DNA from: Thermococcus sibiricus MM 739
Lineage (GTDB): Archaea; Methanobacteriota_B; Thermococci; Thermococcales; Thermococcaceae
DNA: 64,000 nt
Direction of reading: 5' to 3'
Assembly: GCF_000022545.1 (NCBI RefSeq)
Contig: NC_012883.1
Span: 648,276 to 712,275 of the forward strand
Notes under the pieces: generated by a model
Seen by the model: only the letters and a program-made list of their open reading frames with translations
Database searches by the model: none
What the model was told of the DNA's origin: nothing
In this document: positions 25,481 through 34,589 of the stretch, piece by piece
Position numbering within the stretch: position 1 is the stretch's first letter
Layout of the letters: each line of letters starts with the position of its first letter
Translations under genes and position numbers: made by a program

Positions 25481-26248
25481 TCACCGTATCAACTCTCTCA
25501 TCGAAACTATTTTAATTCCTTCTTCTTCGAGACGTTTTCGTAGATAGGCTGTTATCTCCACGGCTTTTGGATTGTCTCCATGGACGCATATTGTATCTGC
25601 TCTGAGCTCAACCCACTCTCCATTGATCGATTTTACTCCTCCATCCTTTACCATGGAGATAACCCTCTCAGCTATTTCCTCTTTATTATGGATTACCGCA
25701 CCTGGTTTTCTTCGTGAAACGAGGGTTCCATCAGGGTTGTAAGCTCTATCGGCAAAAACTTCATGGGCAACTTTTAGCCCCATTTCTTCTGCAATTTCTA
25801 AGGGTTTTGACATAGAAAGTCCGACGAAGATTATGTTTTTATCAAAATCAGCTATTCCTTCGAGAACACCTATTGTAAGTTCCTCATCTCTAACGAGAGC
25901 ATTATAAAGAGCTCCATGTGGTTTTACATGCTGTAATGTTAATCCTTCAGCTTTTACAAATGCGTATAAGGCCCCAATCTGATACAAGATATAGTTTCTG
26001 GCCTCTTCCTTTGTAAGGTCCATGTATCTTCTTCCAAATCCCATAAGATCAGGATATCCTGGATGAGCACCAACTTCAACATTCATGTCTTTTGCAAGTT
26101 TCACGGTCTTTCTCATTATTAAGGGATCTCCTGCGTGCCATCCGCAAGCAATGTTGGCTGAGGTTATGTACTTCATAACCTCCTCATCGAGACCTAACTT
26201 ATATCTTCCAAAACTCTCCCCAAGGTCTGAATTAAGGTCAATTTTCAT
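25481..26248 (-). CDS. pxpA: 5-oxoprolinase subunit A (LamB/YcsF family)
   Basis: PxpA, 255 residues. Conserved blocks: [16 protein letters not shown] at the start, [40 protein letters not shown] and the terminal CVHGDNP. Only the first gene of the operon has free upstream DNA (26249-26310), which it shares with the divergent nob1 gene. 5-oxoproline forms spontaneously from glutamate and glutamine, faster when hot, so this scavenging system makes sense in a hyperthermophile; that link is inference. Confidence 0.95.
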   Translation of the reverse strand: MKIDLNSDLGESFGRYKLGLDEEVMKYITSANIACGWHAGDPLIMRKTVKLAKDMNVEVGAHPGYPDLMGFGRRYMDLTKEEARNYILYQIGALYAFVKAEGLTLQHVKPHGALYNALVRDEELTIGVLEGIADFDKNIIFVGLSMSKPLEIAEEMGLKVAHEVFADRAYNPDGTLVSRRKPGAVIHNKEEIAERVISMVKDGGVKSINGEWVELRADTICVHGDNPKAVEITAYLRKRLEEEGIKIVSMRELIR

Positions 26249-26310
26249 AGTTTTTCACCACTTCATAGATGAGACGATAAACCTTTAACTCTTTCTTCTA
26301 ATTAAACCCC

Positions 26311-26796
26311 ATGTTGATTATAGATGCAGCCATATTTATCCAAAGCATTGATGTGGAGGGCATTACAACCCCAAAAGTAATTGAGGAGGTTAAAGACCCA
26401 GAATCGAGGCTTTTACTGGAAAGTCTCATTAGTGCGGGCAAAGTTAGAGTCATGGTGCCCTCAAAGGATAGCATTGAAAAAGTTAAAGAAAAAGCTATTG
26501 AAACTGGTGAACTTGGAGAATTAAGTGATGCTGATATTGAAGTACTGGCTCTAGCCTATGAGCTTAGAGGAGAACTTTTTACTGATGATTACAACCTCCA
26601 AAATATTGCTGCTCTTCTGGGTCTAAAGTTCAGAACATTGAAAAGGGGAATAAAGAAAGTGATAAAATGGCGTTATGTCTGTGTAGGGTGTGGGAAGAAG
26701 TTTGAAACTCAGCCTTTGGATAATATCTGTCCCGATTGTGGAAGCAAAGTTAGATTGCTCCCCAAAAAGAAGAGAAAAAGGCGTCAGCGCTCATAG
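26311..26796 (+). CDS. nob1: Ribosome maturation endonuclease Nob1
   Basis: PIN-domain endonuclease that cleaves the 3' end of 16S rRNA precursor. It has an N-terminal PIN domain (D5 in [10 protein letters not shown] in [12 protein letters not shown] in FTDDYNLQN) and a C-terminal zinc ribbon, CVGC (about 125) and CPDCGSK (about 143), ending in a very basic tail [10 protein letters not shown]. Its 161 residues match the Pyrococcus protein. It is transcribed away from pxpA. Confidence 0.93.
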   Translation: MLIIDAAIFIQSIDVEGITTPKVIEEVKDPESRLLLESLISAGKVRVMVPSKDSIEKVKEKAIETGELGELSDADIEVLALAYELRGELFTDDYNLQNIAALLGLKFRTLKRGIKKVIKWRYVCVGCGKKFETQPLDNICPDCGSKVRLLPKKKRKRRQRS

Positions 26797-26885
26797 GGCT
26801 CTTCATCAATCAGGTTTGATTCATCATCATCCGCTATTGTATTATTCTCATCTTGCCTTTTAACTTTCCCTCAAAAACTTTATAA

Positions 26886-26920
26886 GTAATGGTACCATTA
26901 CCAAGTAATGGGGGCATTAC
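26886..26920 (+). promoter_or_regulatory. Tandem palindromes at the ATPase gene promoter (putative operators)
   Basis: GTAATGGTACCATTAC (26886-26901) is a perfect 16-bp palindrome. GTAATGGGGGCATTAC (26905-26920) repeats its arms 19 bp later. The first directly follows a TATA box (CTTTATAAG, about 26876-26884) and the second covers the possible ATG at 26908. Positioning fits repressor sites, perhaps for autoregulation. The binding protein is unknown. Confidence 0.55.
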
Positions 26921-26922
26921 CT

Positions 26923-28017
26923 ATGCTGTTTGATCCAAGACCAAAGGAAAAGAGGGAAGACATATTCGATAGGGAACAAGAGATAGAAATGATAAAGAAT
27001 TCTGCTAAGGAATATCCGATTACCCTTATTCTGGGAATAAGGCGGGTAGGAAAATCCTCTTTACTCAAAGTTGTGTTGAATGAATTGAAAAGCGGTATAT
27101 ACATAGATGTGAGGAAGCTTCATTTTGATTCCGGAGGATGGATAACAAATGAGTCTCTGCTGAAGGCCTTTGAAAATGGATTAAACTCTCTCAGTCATCC
27201 CATAAAAAGGGAAGTCTTTCAGTACCTGAAAAGAGTGAAGGGAGTATCAATTGCAGGACTTCAATTAAACTTTGAACCTGAAGTCTCACTCTCAGAAATT
27301 TTGGAGGCATTAAATAAGCGCAGTAGGATTATCATAGCCTTTGATGAGGCCCAGTATTTGAGGTTCTATGGACGGAGAGGAGGAAAAGAGTTCTTAACCC
27401 TTGTGGCCTACGCATATGATAATCTGCCAAATATAAGTTTTATCTTTACAGGTTCTGAAATAGGGCTTTTGCATGATCTTATTGGCGTTTCAGATTATGA
27501 ATCTCCCCTATACGGCAGGATATACAATGAGATTACCATCTCTCCTTTTTCCAAGGAACTCTCAATTGAATTCTTGAGACAAGGATTCGTTGAAGCAGGG
27601 ATAAAAATACGAGAGGAAGAAATAGAACACGCTGCAGAACTTTTGGGTGGAATTCCAGGATGGTTAGTAGAGTTTGGGTACAATTACATAAAAACGAAAA
27701 GTTTTGAAAATGCCATAAAAGGGGTAATAAGAAAAGCAGAAAAATTCCTCGAAGGTGAGTTAAGAGAACTTGAAAAGCGGAGTCCTAGGTATATCTTGGT
27801 GTTAAGAGCTATTTCAATGGGATTTGATAGATGGGCACTCATAAAAGAATTTTTGGAATCTAGGAGTGGCAAAATACCAAATTCGCGATTGGCTGCCATC
27901 TTAGAGGGTCTTCAAAAGATGAGTTGGATTAATGCAGAATATAGAGATGGGGGGAAGAGATATAAAATAATTGATCCAGTTATTGAGAGGGTTATTAAAG
28001 AGCGTTTTAACCTCTAA
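26923..28017 (+). CDS. AAA+ ATPase of the archaeal MNS/Arch_ATPase group
   Basis: A 364-residue STAND-like ATPase (PF01637-like). Walker A is GIRRVGKSS (about 40-48), Walker B IIIAFDEAQYLR (about 136), a sensor-type strand is SFIFTGSE, and a C-terminal winged helix (about 290-360) is expected. The N-terminal FDPRPKEKREDIFDREQEI is the family's usual opening. ATG 26908 is an alternative start but overlaps the second operator palindrome, so 26923 is preferred. Such proteins are very numerous in Thermococcales and their roles are mostly unknown. Confidence 0.85.
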   Translation: MLFDPRPKEKREDIFDREQEIEMIKNSAKEYPITLILGIRRVGKSSLLKVVLNELKSGIYIDVRKLHFDSGGWITNESLLKAFENGLNSLSHPIKREVFQYLKRVKGVSIAGLQLNFEPEVSLSEILEALNKRSRIIIAFDEAQYLRFYGRRGGKEFLTLVAYAYDNLPNISFIFTGSEIGLLHDLIGVSDYESPLYGRIYNEITISPFSKELSIEFLRQGFVEAGIKIREEEIEHAAELLGGIPGWLVEFGYNYIKTKSFENAIKGVIRKAEKFLEGELRELEKRSPRYILVLRAISMGFDRWALIKEFLESRSGKIPNSRLAAILEGLQKMSWINAEYRDGGKRYKIIDPVIERVIKERFNL

Positions 28018-28453
28018 GCGTTGCTATTAGTCGTTTTTCGTTCAGCAGCAGATTAATGGCATCTTTAACATCCTTAACCATCACATCACTCGCCAGCAAA
28101 GCCTCAACACTTGCTCCCTCTTCTCCTATTACACAAATAGCAAGTTCAGCGTTTTCAAGCATTCTAACGTCGTTGTTTCCATTGCCTACACCAATGTAAG
28201 GCTCATATTTAAGGGCCTTTTGAAGCTTTTCGTTGCCATCTTTTACCAGTTCTATCTTTACATCAAGTTCATTGAATTCATCTTTCAATGTTCCGAATGT
28301 ATCGGAACTTAATACAACGATTTCATATTTTTCACTAAGTTTTCTCAAAAGTTCTTTAATGTTCTTTCTTACCTTTCCCTCAACTCCCAGAGTTCCATTC
28401 AAATCAAATATAACTGTCTTTGCTATTATCCTCCCATAGTTCGGGATCTCCAT
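28007..28453 (-). CDS. HAD-superfamily phosphatase (soluble P-type-ATPase-like, COG4087)
   Basis: A 148-residue stand-alone HAD core without a cap domain. Motif I is FDLNGTLG (the usual second Asp is replaced by Asn), motif II is VVLSSDTFGT, the Lys is in EKLQKALK, and motif IV is GNGNNDVRML. This arrangement resembles the P-domain of P-type ATPases and is common as a small orphan protein in archaea. Substrate unknown. The second residue after the nucleophile being N may shift its activity. It converges with the ATPase gene by 11 bp. Confidence 0.8.
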   Translation of the reverse strand: MEIPNYGRIIAKTVIFDLNGTLGVEGKVRKNIKELLRKLSEKYEIVVLSSDTFGTLKDEFNELDVKIELVKDGNEKLQKALKYEPYIGVGNGNNDVRMLENAELAICVIGEEGASVEALLASDVMVKDVKDAINLLLNEKRLIATLRG

Positions 28454-28509
28454 ATTTTCACCACTTAAGGTTTGGCAAAAATACTTAAAACTTTGTTCTC
28501 GAACTTTGG

Positions 28510-29046
28510 ATGGTGGCAGCGTTGAGAATTGCGTGGGGGTTCAGTGGTGCAGGACATTTGCTCCTGGAAAGTGTCGATGTACTGGAACACTTAAAGGATC
28601 ACCATGAGGTTAAGGTGTTCCTTTCTTCAGCGGGTGAAGAAGTAGCCAGGATTTATGGGGTTCTTGAAAGAATAGGTAATTTTCCCCTTGTAAGGGAGTC
28701 GAAACAAGGACATGCATTTCCATCATGTGGTTCTTTCAATTTAGGTAAGTTTGACGTTTTTGTAATCTCTCCAGCGACATCTAATACGGTGGCCAAAATA
28801 AGACTTGGAATTGCGGATTCTCTTCTTTCATGCTGTGCTTCGCAGGCCTTAAAAAGCAAAGTTCCTTTGATAATGGTTCCTACAGATTCAAAACCTGTTG
28901 TCGAGACAAAGGCACCTAATGGTAAGGTTTTCAAAATATATCCGAGGAAAGTGGATCTTGAGCATATTAGGGCCTTGAAAGAGGAAGGAGTGGTAATATT
29001 AGAGCATCCCTACGAAGTAGAGAATATTTTGGAACGATTTCTGTGA
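28510..29046 (+). CDS. Archaeoflavoprotein (MJ0208-like, flavoprotein fold)
   Basis: A 178-residue FMN-binding protein of the UbiX/flavodoxin-like superfamily. The N-terminal WGFSGAGHLL loop and the SPATSNTVAKIRLGIADSLL block are conserved in archaeoflavoproteins and related dihydromethanopterin reductases; PTDSKPVVETKAPNGK follows. It probably transfers electrons in the cytoplasm; the partner is unknown. ATG 28510 would be nearly leaderless after the TATA box near 28482; a TTG at 28522 behind GGTGG is possible. Its 3' end overlaps the broken gene on the other strand by 37 bp. Confidence 0.8.
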   Translation: MVAALRIAWGFSGAGHLLLESVDVLEHLKDHHEVKVFLSSAGEEVARIYGVLERIGNFPLVRESKQGHAFPSCGSFNLGKFDVFVISPATSNTVAKIRLGIADSLLSCCASQALKSKVPLIMVPTDSKPVVETKAPNGKVFKIYPRKVDLEHIRALKEEGVVILEHPYEVENILERFL

Positions 29047-30724
29047 ACATAGTAAAATCTTCCATCTTTTGTAACTGTAACATAGTCTGGCGTGTATTTA
29101 GACCCATAATAGAGATTACGTCCATCGAGCCTGTACCATAAACTTCTTGCTGCTTCAAGTTTGTTTAAATCTTCAAGTACGCTTAGGTCCCCCTCTTGTA
29201 TTTTTTCTAGGAGATCTTGTACATACTCTTTGCTTATGTTAAAAGTTACGTAAGAAGCAAAAAACTCGTAGCCGGTGATGAGTTCTTTCATGAGATTTTT
29301 ATACGGATATGCAGGAGTTACGCGGAGGTTAAAATGTCTGTAGAATTCTTCAACGGAGACCATATCTGGCCTGTATGGAAGTATTCCAAGAACCAGCATC
29401 TCTACAGTGTCATCATAATATGTAGAAAACCAATCAGGATCATAAGGATAGAAGAGATTATCATTCTGGATATAGGGGTCTTTTCCCAATGCATAAATTC
29501 CTCTGTAATTGCTTCCTACCAGAAGGGGGATATCCCATATAACAATGACCTCTGAATGATCCAGTCGCCAGCCACTTATACTTGCGGGTACCTGAAGGGC
29601 CCATGCTTTTAGATTGAAGTCCAGGAAAAGGTTGTTCATAAGTACTACTTGTGTCTCTCCATCATATCCACAGATGGAGGAGCTCAGGGTTTTTATGTAA
29701 GGCATATCATATGAGTGCACATAGCTGTTTACAAAATACACAATATGAAGAGGGTTATTGAATAGAATGGGAGGGGTTTGTGGTAGAATTTGAAAAGATC
29801 TCTTTTTGCTTTCTCGTAAAAGAATTCCATTGCACCATCAAATTTCATTTTTCCATATCTGTCAAATCCCAAGTATGGATAAACGATCTTGTAAATCTGC
29901 AGAGGCTTGTATTTGGCCGCATAGCGCCACATCTTTGTGAGTTCTTCTTTAGTGTAAGGCTGGGCGTTCTGGAACTCTTCGCCACTCCCATCAAACTTTA
30001 TTTCGAAGATTTCAGGGTAGTGGGAGAAGTCAATTTTTGCAGAGTGTTTGTTCCCTTTTGCATCCATACCTGTGACTGTTACATTGTATTCTCCCCATTC
30101 TTGTTCAAACTCTATGGCACCGATATATGTAAGGGAATTGGTGGAAATCGGAAGAGCAATTGTTTTTGCTCCTATTTTGATGACTATTTCCTTTGGAACA
30201 TTTACATTGTCTTTTACCGTGAAACTTACTCTGATATTCTCTCCTTCACTTGTTACAACACCCCATATTTTTGGAGGCGTTGTGTCTTTTTGGCGTTCTT
30301 GTACAAATTTATCCCAGCTTGTTTCGATATTAGTTGCATCAAAGTGTCTTGAATTTTCAACGAACCATTCTCTAAACGTTTGGTTCATAAAGAATCTTTC
30401 TCTAACCGAGTTGAGGCTATCTAAAAACTCTTCTATCTCGTGGGGTTCAAAACCATCTAGAATGCCTTGAGCATTGTCTATTGCTATTATAATGTCGGGT
30501 GGAAGTTCATATAGGTTCATGTAGAGCAGCTTTACTATGGCTATATAGTCTTGGAGGCTTTTTACTTCGTAAATGTTTTTTGAGTTCTCTATCCCATTCT
30601 TAATTCTCGGGGGTAATTTCTCGTAGGTCTTGAGAAACTCATTTACCTGAGACTTAAATATCATCACCCTGTTTGAGAAGTCCTCAAGGGTATATGGACT
30701 CTCGGAGAACAGAAAGCGCACCAT
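29010..30724 (-). pseudogene. Large hypothetical protein gene broken by a frameshift
   Basis: Two overlapping minus-strand frames join smoothly. The upstream part (30724-29729) contains helical segments and an Ig-like region (TTPPKIWGVVTSEGENIRV). The downstream part (29741-29010) continues the protein with FVNSYVHSYDMPYIK. At the junction the upstream frame reads HKPLPFYSITLF and ends, while the other frame reads PPILFNNPLHIVYFVNS, so one base was gained or lost in the C-rich run near 29770-29780. The combined product would be about 570 residues and is not a family I can name. The same-frame ORF upstream (30731-31066) may be its first part. Confidence 0.6.
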
Positions 30725-30730
30725 GTCATC

Positions 30731-31066
30731 TCAGAGAGGAAGGGGGACTTTTTCTAATATCTCACTAACTTGTTCGCTTAGATTTGCGAGGAGTAAGGGG
30801 TTGTCAGTCTCCACCTCATCAAAAAGACTTGTACGATACTTGTAAAGGGGATAAATCTTGAGCACCACGATTTTTTCCTCTTCGCTTAGCTTATTGTCAT
30901 TGAGAAAACCAAGTTTTTCGGCAATAAGTATGTTCTCTTGCTCCTCTTCCGGTGGTAGATGGGGAGGTGGCTGAACTGCTCTCATACTCCAGAAGAGAAA
31001 TACCAAGTATGCTAAAAACAGGATAATAATGAGTTTTCCAGCATCCAGTTTAAACTTTTTTTGCAT
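30731..31066 (-). CDS. Small membrane-anchored hypothetical protein (or 5' part of the broken gene)
   Basis: 111 residues: a basic start (MQKKFKLDAGK), one hydrophobic helix (about 11-28, LIIILFLAYLVFLFWS) and then an exposed Pro/Glu-rich region, so it is an N-terminally anchored, outward-facing protein. It ends in TGA at 30731-30733 and the next ORF starts 7 bp later in the same frame, so a single nonsense change could have cut one larger anchored protein in two. Equally, these may be two adjacent genes. No family is recognised. Confidence 0.55.
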   Translation of the reverse strand: MQKKFKLDAGKLIIILFLAYLVFLFWSMRAVQPPPHLPPEEEQENILIAEKLGFLNDNKLSEEEKIVVLKIYPLYKYRTSLFDEVETDNPLLLANLSEQVSEILEKVPLPL

Positions 31067-31154
31067 GTATTACTTTTCCTTAACCTTCCTTATCTATTTT
31101 TCCTTTCTCAAAATTTAAATATTAGAGACGATTATTTTACAAAGGTGGTGAAGT

Positions 31155-31571
31155 ATGAAAATAATCCGCTTTGGAGTTTCAATGCCAGAAGATTTATTGG
31201 AAAAATTTGACACGATAATGGAAGAGAAGGGATACGCTAACAGAAGTGAGGCCATAAGGGATTTAGTAAGGGATTTCATAGTTAGACATGAGTGGGAAGA
31301 GGGGGATAAAGAAGTGGCAGGCACTATAACGATAGTCTACAACCACGATGAGGCCGATGTTGTGAAGGAGCTTTTGGACATGCAGCATGATTATGTGAAC
31401 GAGATTATATCAAGTCTTCACGTGCATATGGATGAACATAACTGTCTTGAAGTTATCGTTGTTAAAGGAAAGGGCAGCAGGGTGAAAACGATTGCTGAGA
31501 GACTAATCAGCTTAAAAGGGGTGAAGCATGGGAAGCTCGTCATGACCACCACTGGCAAAGAGCTGGTATGA
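31155..31571 (+). CDS. nikR: Nickel-responsive regulator NikR
   Basis: Ni-dependent repressor. An N-terminal ribbon-helix-helix ([30 protein letters not shown]) is joined to an ACT-like metal domain. The high-affinity nickel ligands are all in place: H78, H89, H91 and C97 by my count (QHDYV...[10 protein letters not shown]). Its 138 residues are normal. GGTGGTG precedes the ATG. No nickel transporter is adjacent, so its targets lie elsewhere. Confidence 0.94.
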
Positions 31572-31576
31572 AAAAG

Positions 31577-31586
31577 CTTATAAATT
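31577..31586 (+). promoter_or_regulatory. TATA box of tRNA-Thr
   Basis: CTTATAAATT lies about 29-38 bp before the tRNA 5' end and within 6-15 bp of the nikR stop. Confidence 0.5.
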
Positions 31587-31614
31587 TCCCTATTATCAAC
31601 ACCTCTGGGTGTGT

Positions 31615-31691
31615 GCCGGGGTAGCCTAGCTCGGTAGGGCGGCGGACTCGTAATCCGCAGGTCCCGGGTTCAAATCCCGGTCCCGGCTCCA
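31615..31691 (+). tRNA. tRNA-Thr (CGT)
   Basis: Acceptor GCCGGGG (31615-31621) pairs with TCCCGGC (31681-31687, one G-T pair), followed by T and an encoded CCA. The D arm is GCCTAGCTCGGTAGGGC and the anticodon arm GCGGA-CTCGTAA-TCCGC, giving anticodon CGT (codon ACG, Thr). The T arm is CCGGGTTCAAATCCCGG. No intron. Its 3' half is inside the ORF of a probable integrase fragment on the other strand, so it is a likely attachment site. Confidence 0.95.
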
Positions 31692-32039
31692 CAAGTTTGT
31701 ATTCCTCATAAACTTCACTTCTTCCCCAAAAATAAACCACCTGAGCAGGGCGTTAATAAGTCTGGACTTGTTAAAAGGAAAACTCTCAAGAGCTTCGAAC
31801 ACATCCTCATCTAGAGTCACGTGAGTGCGTGTCTTTCCCTTTTTCTTGTGTGAATCTCCCGAGTGAGAGCCTTTTTTATTAGTGGTCACTTGGTCATTTT
31901 TGCCCAGAAGGTGAATTAATAAGAGTTCTTTTTCTATTCCGCTCCTAACATGTACTTCTTCAACCTTGGAGAGACCTACAAATCCTCTATCCTCCACCAA
32001 CCCTAAAGCGTTGGTCCTGACATTAGTAGTTATTTTCAA
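31626..32039 (-). pseudogene. Probable N-terminal fragment of an SSV-type integrase, int(N)
   Basis: The ORF starts at 32039 and runs into the tRNA-Thr gene, where its last 21 or so codons (from SRDRDLNPGPADYE) are simply the reverse complement of the tRNA. Before that comes a ribbon-helix-helix-like segment (TRTHVTLDEDVFEAL; NKSRLINALLRWF). In SSV-type elements the attachment site lies within int, so integration leaves the N-terminal part reading outward into the host tRNA, just as here. There is no catalytic motif in this piece. The call rests on geometry and the tRNA-derived tail, not on a clear domain match. Confidence 0.55.
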
Positions 32040-32456
32040 CCCGCCATACCATTCATCTATAAAATAGACATAAGGGTTTATAACCCACGTTTTGTCCTGC
32101 CTCCCGGTACTCCTTGGACATCACCTTTGAGTGAGTTGCCTCTCCGTTAACTCACCAAGTTTTTCATTTCGAGGTCTTCTAGTAGTTGGTTTGGTCCAGC
32201 TCTCCTTCCCGAAAGAAGCCAAATACAGGGAGTTCAACTTTATGTGTAGGGAGGAAGTTTTTTGATGATGCGGAGACTTCATTAAACTTACCCTGATTTT
32301 TCTTTGTTTTTGATATAAAGTCATCTCCGGGGCGCAATGTTTAGTATTGATAAAGAGGATTAAAATGGCTTCACTATTTCCTTCCTAGGGTTTTGTGTTT
32401 AGTGGTTCAAGTTTTTAATGGCACAAAAGTTTAATATACATCTATGTCATTCCTAC
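32040..32456 (+). other. Intergenic stretch between integrase fragment and lipoprotein gene
   Basis: No gene I can defend. A minus-strand ORF (32121-32324) ends ELTERQLTQ, faintly like the stretch just before the integrase core at 35.1 kb (QLTQYANALRSF region), so decayed element DNA may be here. A promoter (TTTTTAATG, near 32410-32420) serves the next gene. Confidence 0.3.
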
Positions 32457-34319
32457 ATGGTGGATATATTGAGGAAAAAACATGCTCTTTTTGTAATACT
32501 GCTCGTAACAATGACGCTTCTTAGCAGTGCATGCATCCAAAAACCTGGGGGAGAAGAACCTACGGTTTCTTCCTCAACAAACCCTGAGGATAACGATGGG
32601 CTGAGCTTTGATGAAGAGCAGAAATATGGAACTGATCCTTCTAATCCGGATACAGATGGAGACAAGATAATTGATGGGGATGAAGTCCACAAATATCATA
32701 CAGATCCGCTCAAAGTTGACTCGGATGAAGATGGACTTACGGATTATGAGGAACTTTTTGAATACAACACAAATCCCCTTGACGTTGATACTGATGGTGA
32801 TGGGCTTCGTGACAATGTTGAGGTAGAAAAAGGTACAGATCCCACCTTAGAAGATACTGATGGTGACAATATAGTGGATGCGGATGAAGTAAATACCTAC
32901 TTCACAAACCCATTATCGCAGGACACGGATGGGGATGGACTCACAGACTATGCGGAAATATTCACCTACAACACGAGCCCAACAACAGAAGACAGTGACG
33001 GTGATGGGATGGATGATTCAGCAGAGCTTGAACTAAAAACGAATCCACTATTAGAAGATACGGACAATGATAGGTTATGGGATGGGGAGGAGCTTGTAAA
33101 ATACCACACAGACCCGTTGAATCCCGATTCTGATGATGATGGTTTGCTAGATGGGCATGAAATAGTTTTTGAAACTAACCCCCTAAAAGTTGATAGTGAC
33201 AGAAATTATCTGGTTGATAGCGATGGAGATTATCTACCTGACGGTTACGAGGTAAAGATTGGGACGAATCCAGCACATGATTGGAGGTATAAGTATGAGG
33301 AAGAAGCATTCAAAGCGGGATTGAGCAAACTTCTCAGAAAAGAAGTAAGTCCAGTGTCAAAACAATTTATGGAATACAACACCACTTTGGACAGGGCTTG
33401 GGCGATTCTTGAATGGATTGACGAGAACATACAATACAACTATACCAAACTTGACCTCATTGAAGAGATGGTATACAATTGGAGCACCCTTTCAGGGCAT
33501 GAACGCGAGCTTTACAAGAAGCTGACGAGACTCCAAGCAGCCAACGATACTATTTATCGCAAAAGTGGGATTTGTGGTGATTATGCAATCCTGACAGCAG
33601 CTCTACTCCTTGAGTCAAATATAAGCCCAGTGTACATGCTGGATATCAACTATAAAGATAAAGAGGTCGGACATAACACCGTGGCAATAAAAATTGATAG
33701 CGAATACTTCGTCCTAGATCAGCACCTTCCAATGAAGCCTATTGGGAATTACTACTGGGATTCCTTAAGAGCAGAAATGGGAGAAATCGCCAATGTAACC
33801 TTTTACATAATTAAACTTGATGAAAATGGCGAACCGATAATTTACTCTAACTGGATTTGGACTGGGAAGTTCATGAAGAAAAAAGCATACACTATGACGG
33901 AGAAAGATATTGACTTCATTATAGAACTCACAAAACAAAAGTTCCTGGAGCTGTACCCTGACTATAGAGAGGATGAGAGGTTAAAACAAAACGCAGAAAC
34001 ACAGTTGAAGTCCATAAAATCGACCAATGAGACTACAAAAATGTCTTTACCCTCTGGTTTTACCAAAGGCTGGACATTGTGGCGGTATTACGAGTATTTT
34101 GCACTTTACTATCATCCAGCAATAGGGGAAAAGCTTATAGAGGACTACTGGCCAATTCCAGCATTTCTTAAGGATAACTGGAAAGAGGTAATTGAGCAAT
34201 GTGACAAGTTTTACCTAATCATGGATGCTGATGAAAACAATGTGATCATTATTAAAGACTCTACGGGGGACGCGTTCAAAATCCCGAGGATTGTAATGGT
34301 GATGGAAATTGCAAAATAA
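32457..34319 (+). CDS. Exported lipoprotein with calcium-binding repeats and transglutaminase-like domain
   Basis: About 620 residues. A signal peptide (RKKHALFVILLVTMTLLSSA) ends in the lipobox SSAC, so the protein should be lipid-anchored outside the cell. Residues about 35-255 hold eight or nine thrombospondin-type-3-like repeats of the form TDGDGLTDYEE...TNPLxxD, rich in Asp for calcium. The C-terminal half has a transglutaminase-like core with a possible Cys-His-Asp triad: GICGDYAIL, VGHNTVAI and FVLDQHLP. It may be a protease or cross-linking enzyme, or a binding version of that fold. It sits between two integrase fragments, so it may be cargo. ATG 32457 is chosen; TTG 32470 behind GGTGG is possible. 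Confidence 0.85.
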   Translation: MVDILRKKHALFVILLVTMTLLSSACIQKPGGEEPTVSSSTNPEDNDGLSFDEEQKYGTDPSNPDTDGDKIIDGDEVHKYHTDPLKVDSDEDGLTDYEELFEYNTNPLDVDTDGDGLRDNVEVEKGTDPTLEDTDGDNIVDADEVNTYFTNPLSQDTDGDGLTDYAEIFTYNTSPTTEDSDGDGMDDSAELELKTNPLLEDTDNDRLWDGEELVKYHTDPLNPDSDDDGLLDGHEIVFETNPLKVDSDRNYLVDSDGDYLPDGYEVKIGTNPAHDWRYKYEEEAFKAGLSKLLRKEVSPVSKQFMEYNTTLDRAWAILEWIDENIQYNYTKLDLIEEMVYNWSTLSGHERELYKKLTRLQAANDTIYRKSGICGDYAILTAALLLESNISPVYMLDINYKDKEVGHNTVAIKIDSEYFVLDQHLPMKPIGNYYWDSLRAEMGEIANVTFYIIKLDENGEPIIYSNWIWTGKFMKKKAYTMTEKDIDFIIELTKQKFLELYPDYREDERLKQNAETQLKSIKSTNETTKMSLPSGFTKGWTLWRYYEYFALYYHPAIGEKLIEDYWPIPAFLKDNWKEVIEQCDKFYLIMDADENNVIIIKDSTGDAFKIPRIVMVMEIAK

Positions 34320-34589
34320 TCTTCTCCTTTTGTTTTCAATAATGTCCCAATTTTTCACGGTGATAACCCGATCCTAGATTTGAAGCAACTTAAGGAGCCC
34401 CACTCATTAGGCTGGAGTATCAAGTCGAGCCTAGACAATGTTATCAGTAGGATTATGATGTAGAACGCTAATCCGGCTGTGAAAAAAATCCAAACCCAAA
34501 CTTAAACCCCATCGTATTAGCAAAAGCTAAGCCTGAGAATATCACATGAAAGTATGAGAAACTTGCACTAAAAAGATGTAAAGTGTGGC

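Noticed and set aside
31540..31740. Minus-strand ORF across tRNA-Thr
   Set aside because: It covers the tRNA and the nikR end without any domain; a chance frame.
32121..32324. Minus-strand ORF of 67 codons
   Set aside because: The end ELTERQLTQ slightly resembles integrase DNA, but the rest has no recognisable domain and no ribosome site, so it is not called as a gene.
32255..32330. Possible C/D box small RNA (TGATGATG and CTGA present)
   Set aside because: The C' and D boxes cannot be placed at suitable distances, so it does not meet the pattern.
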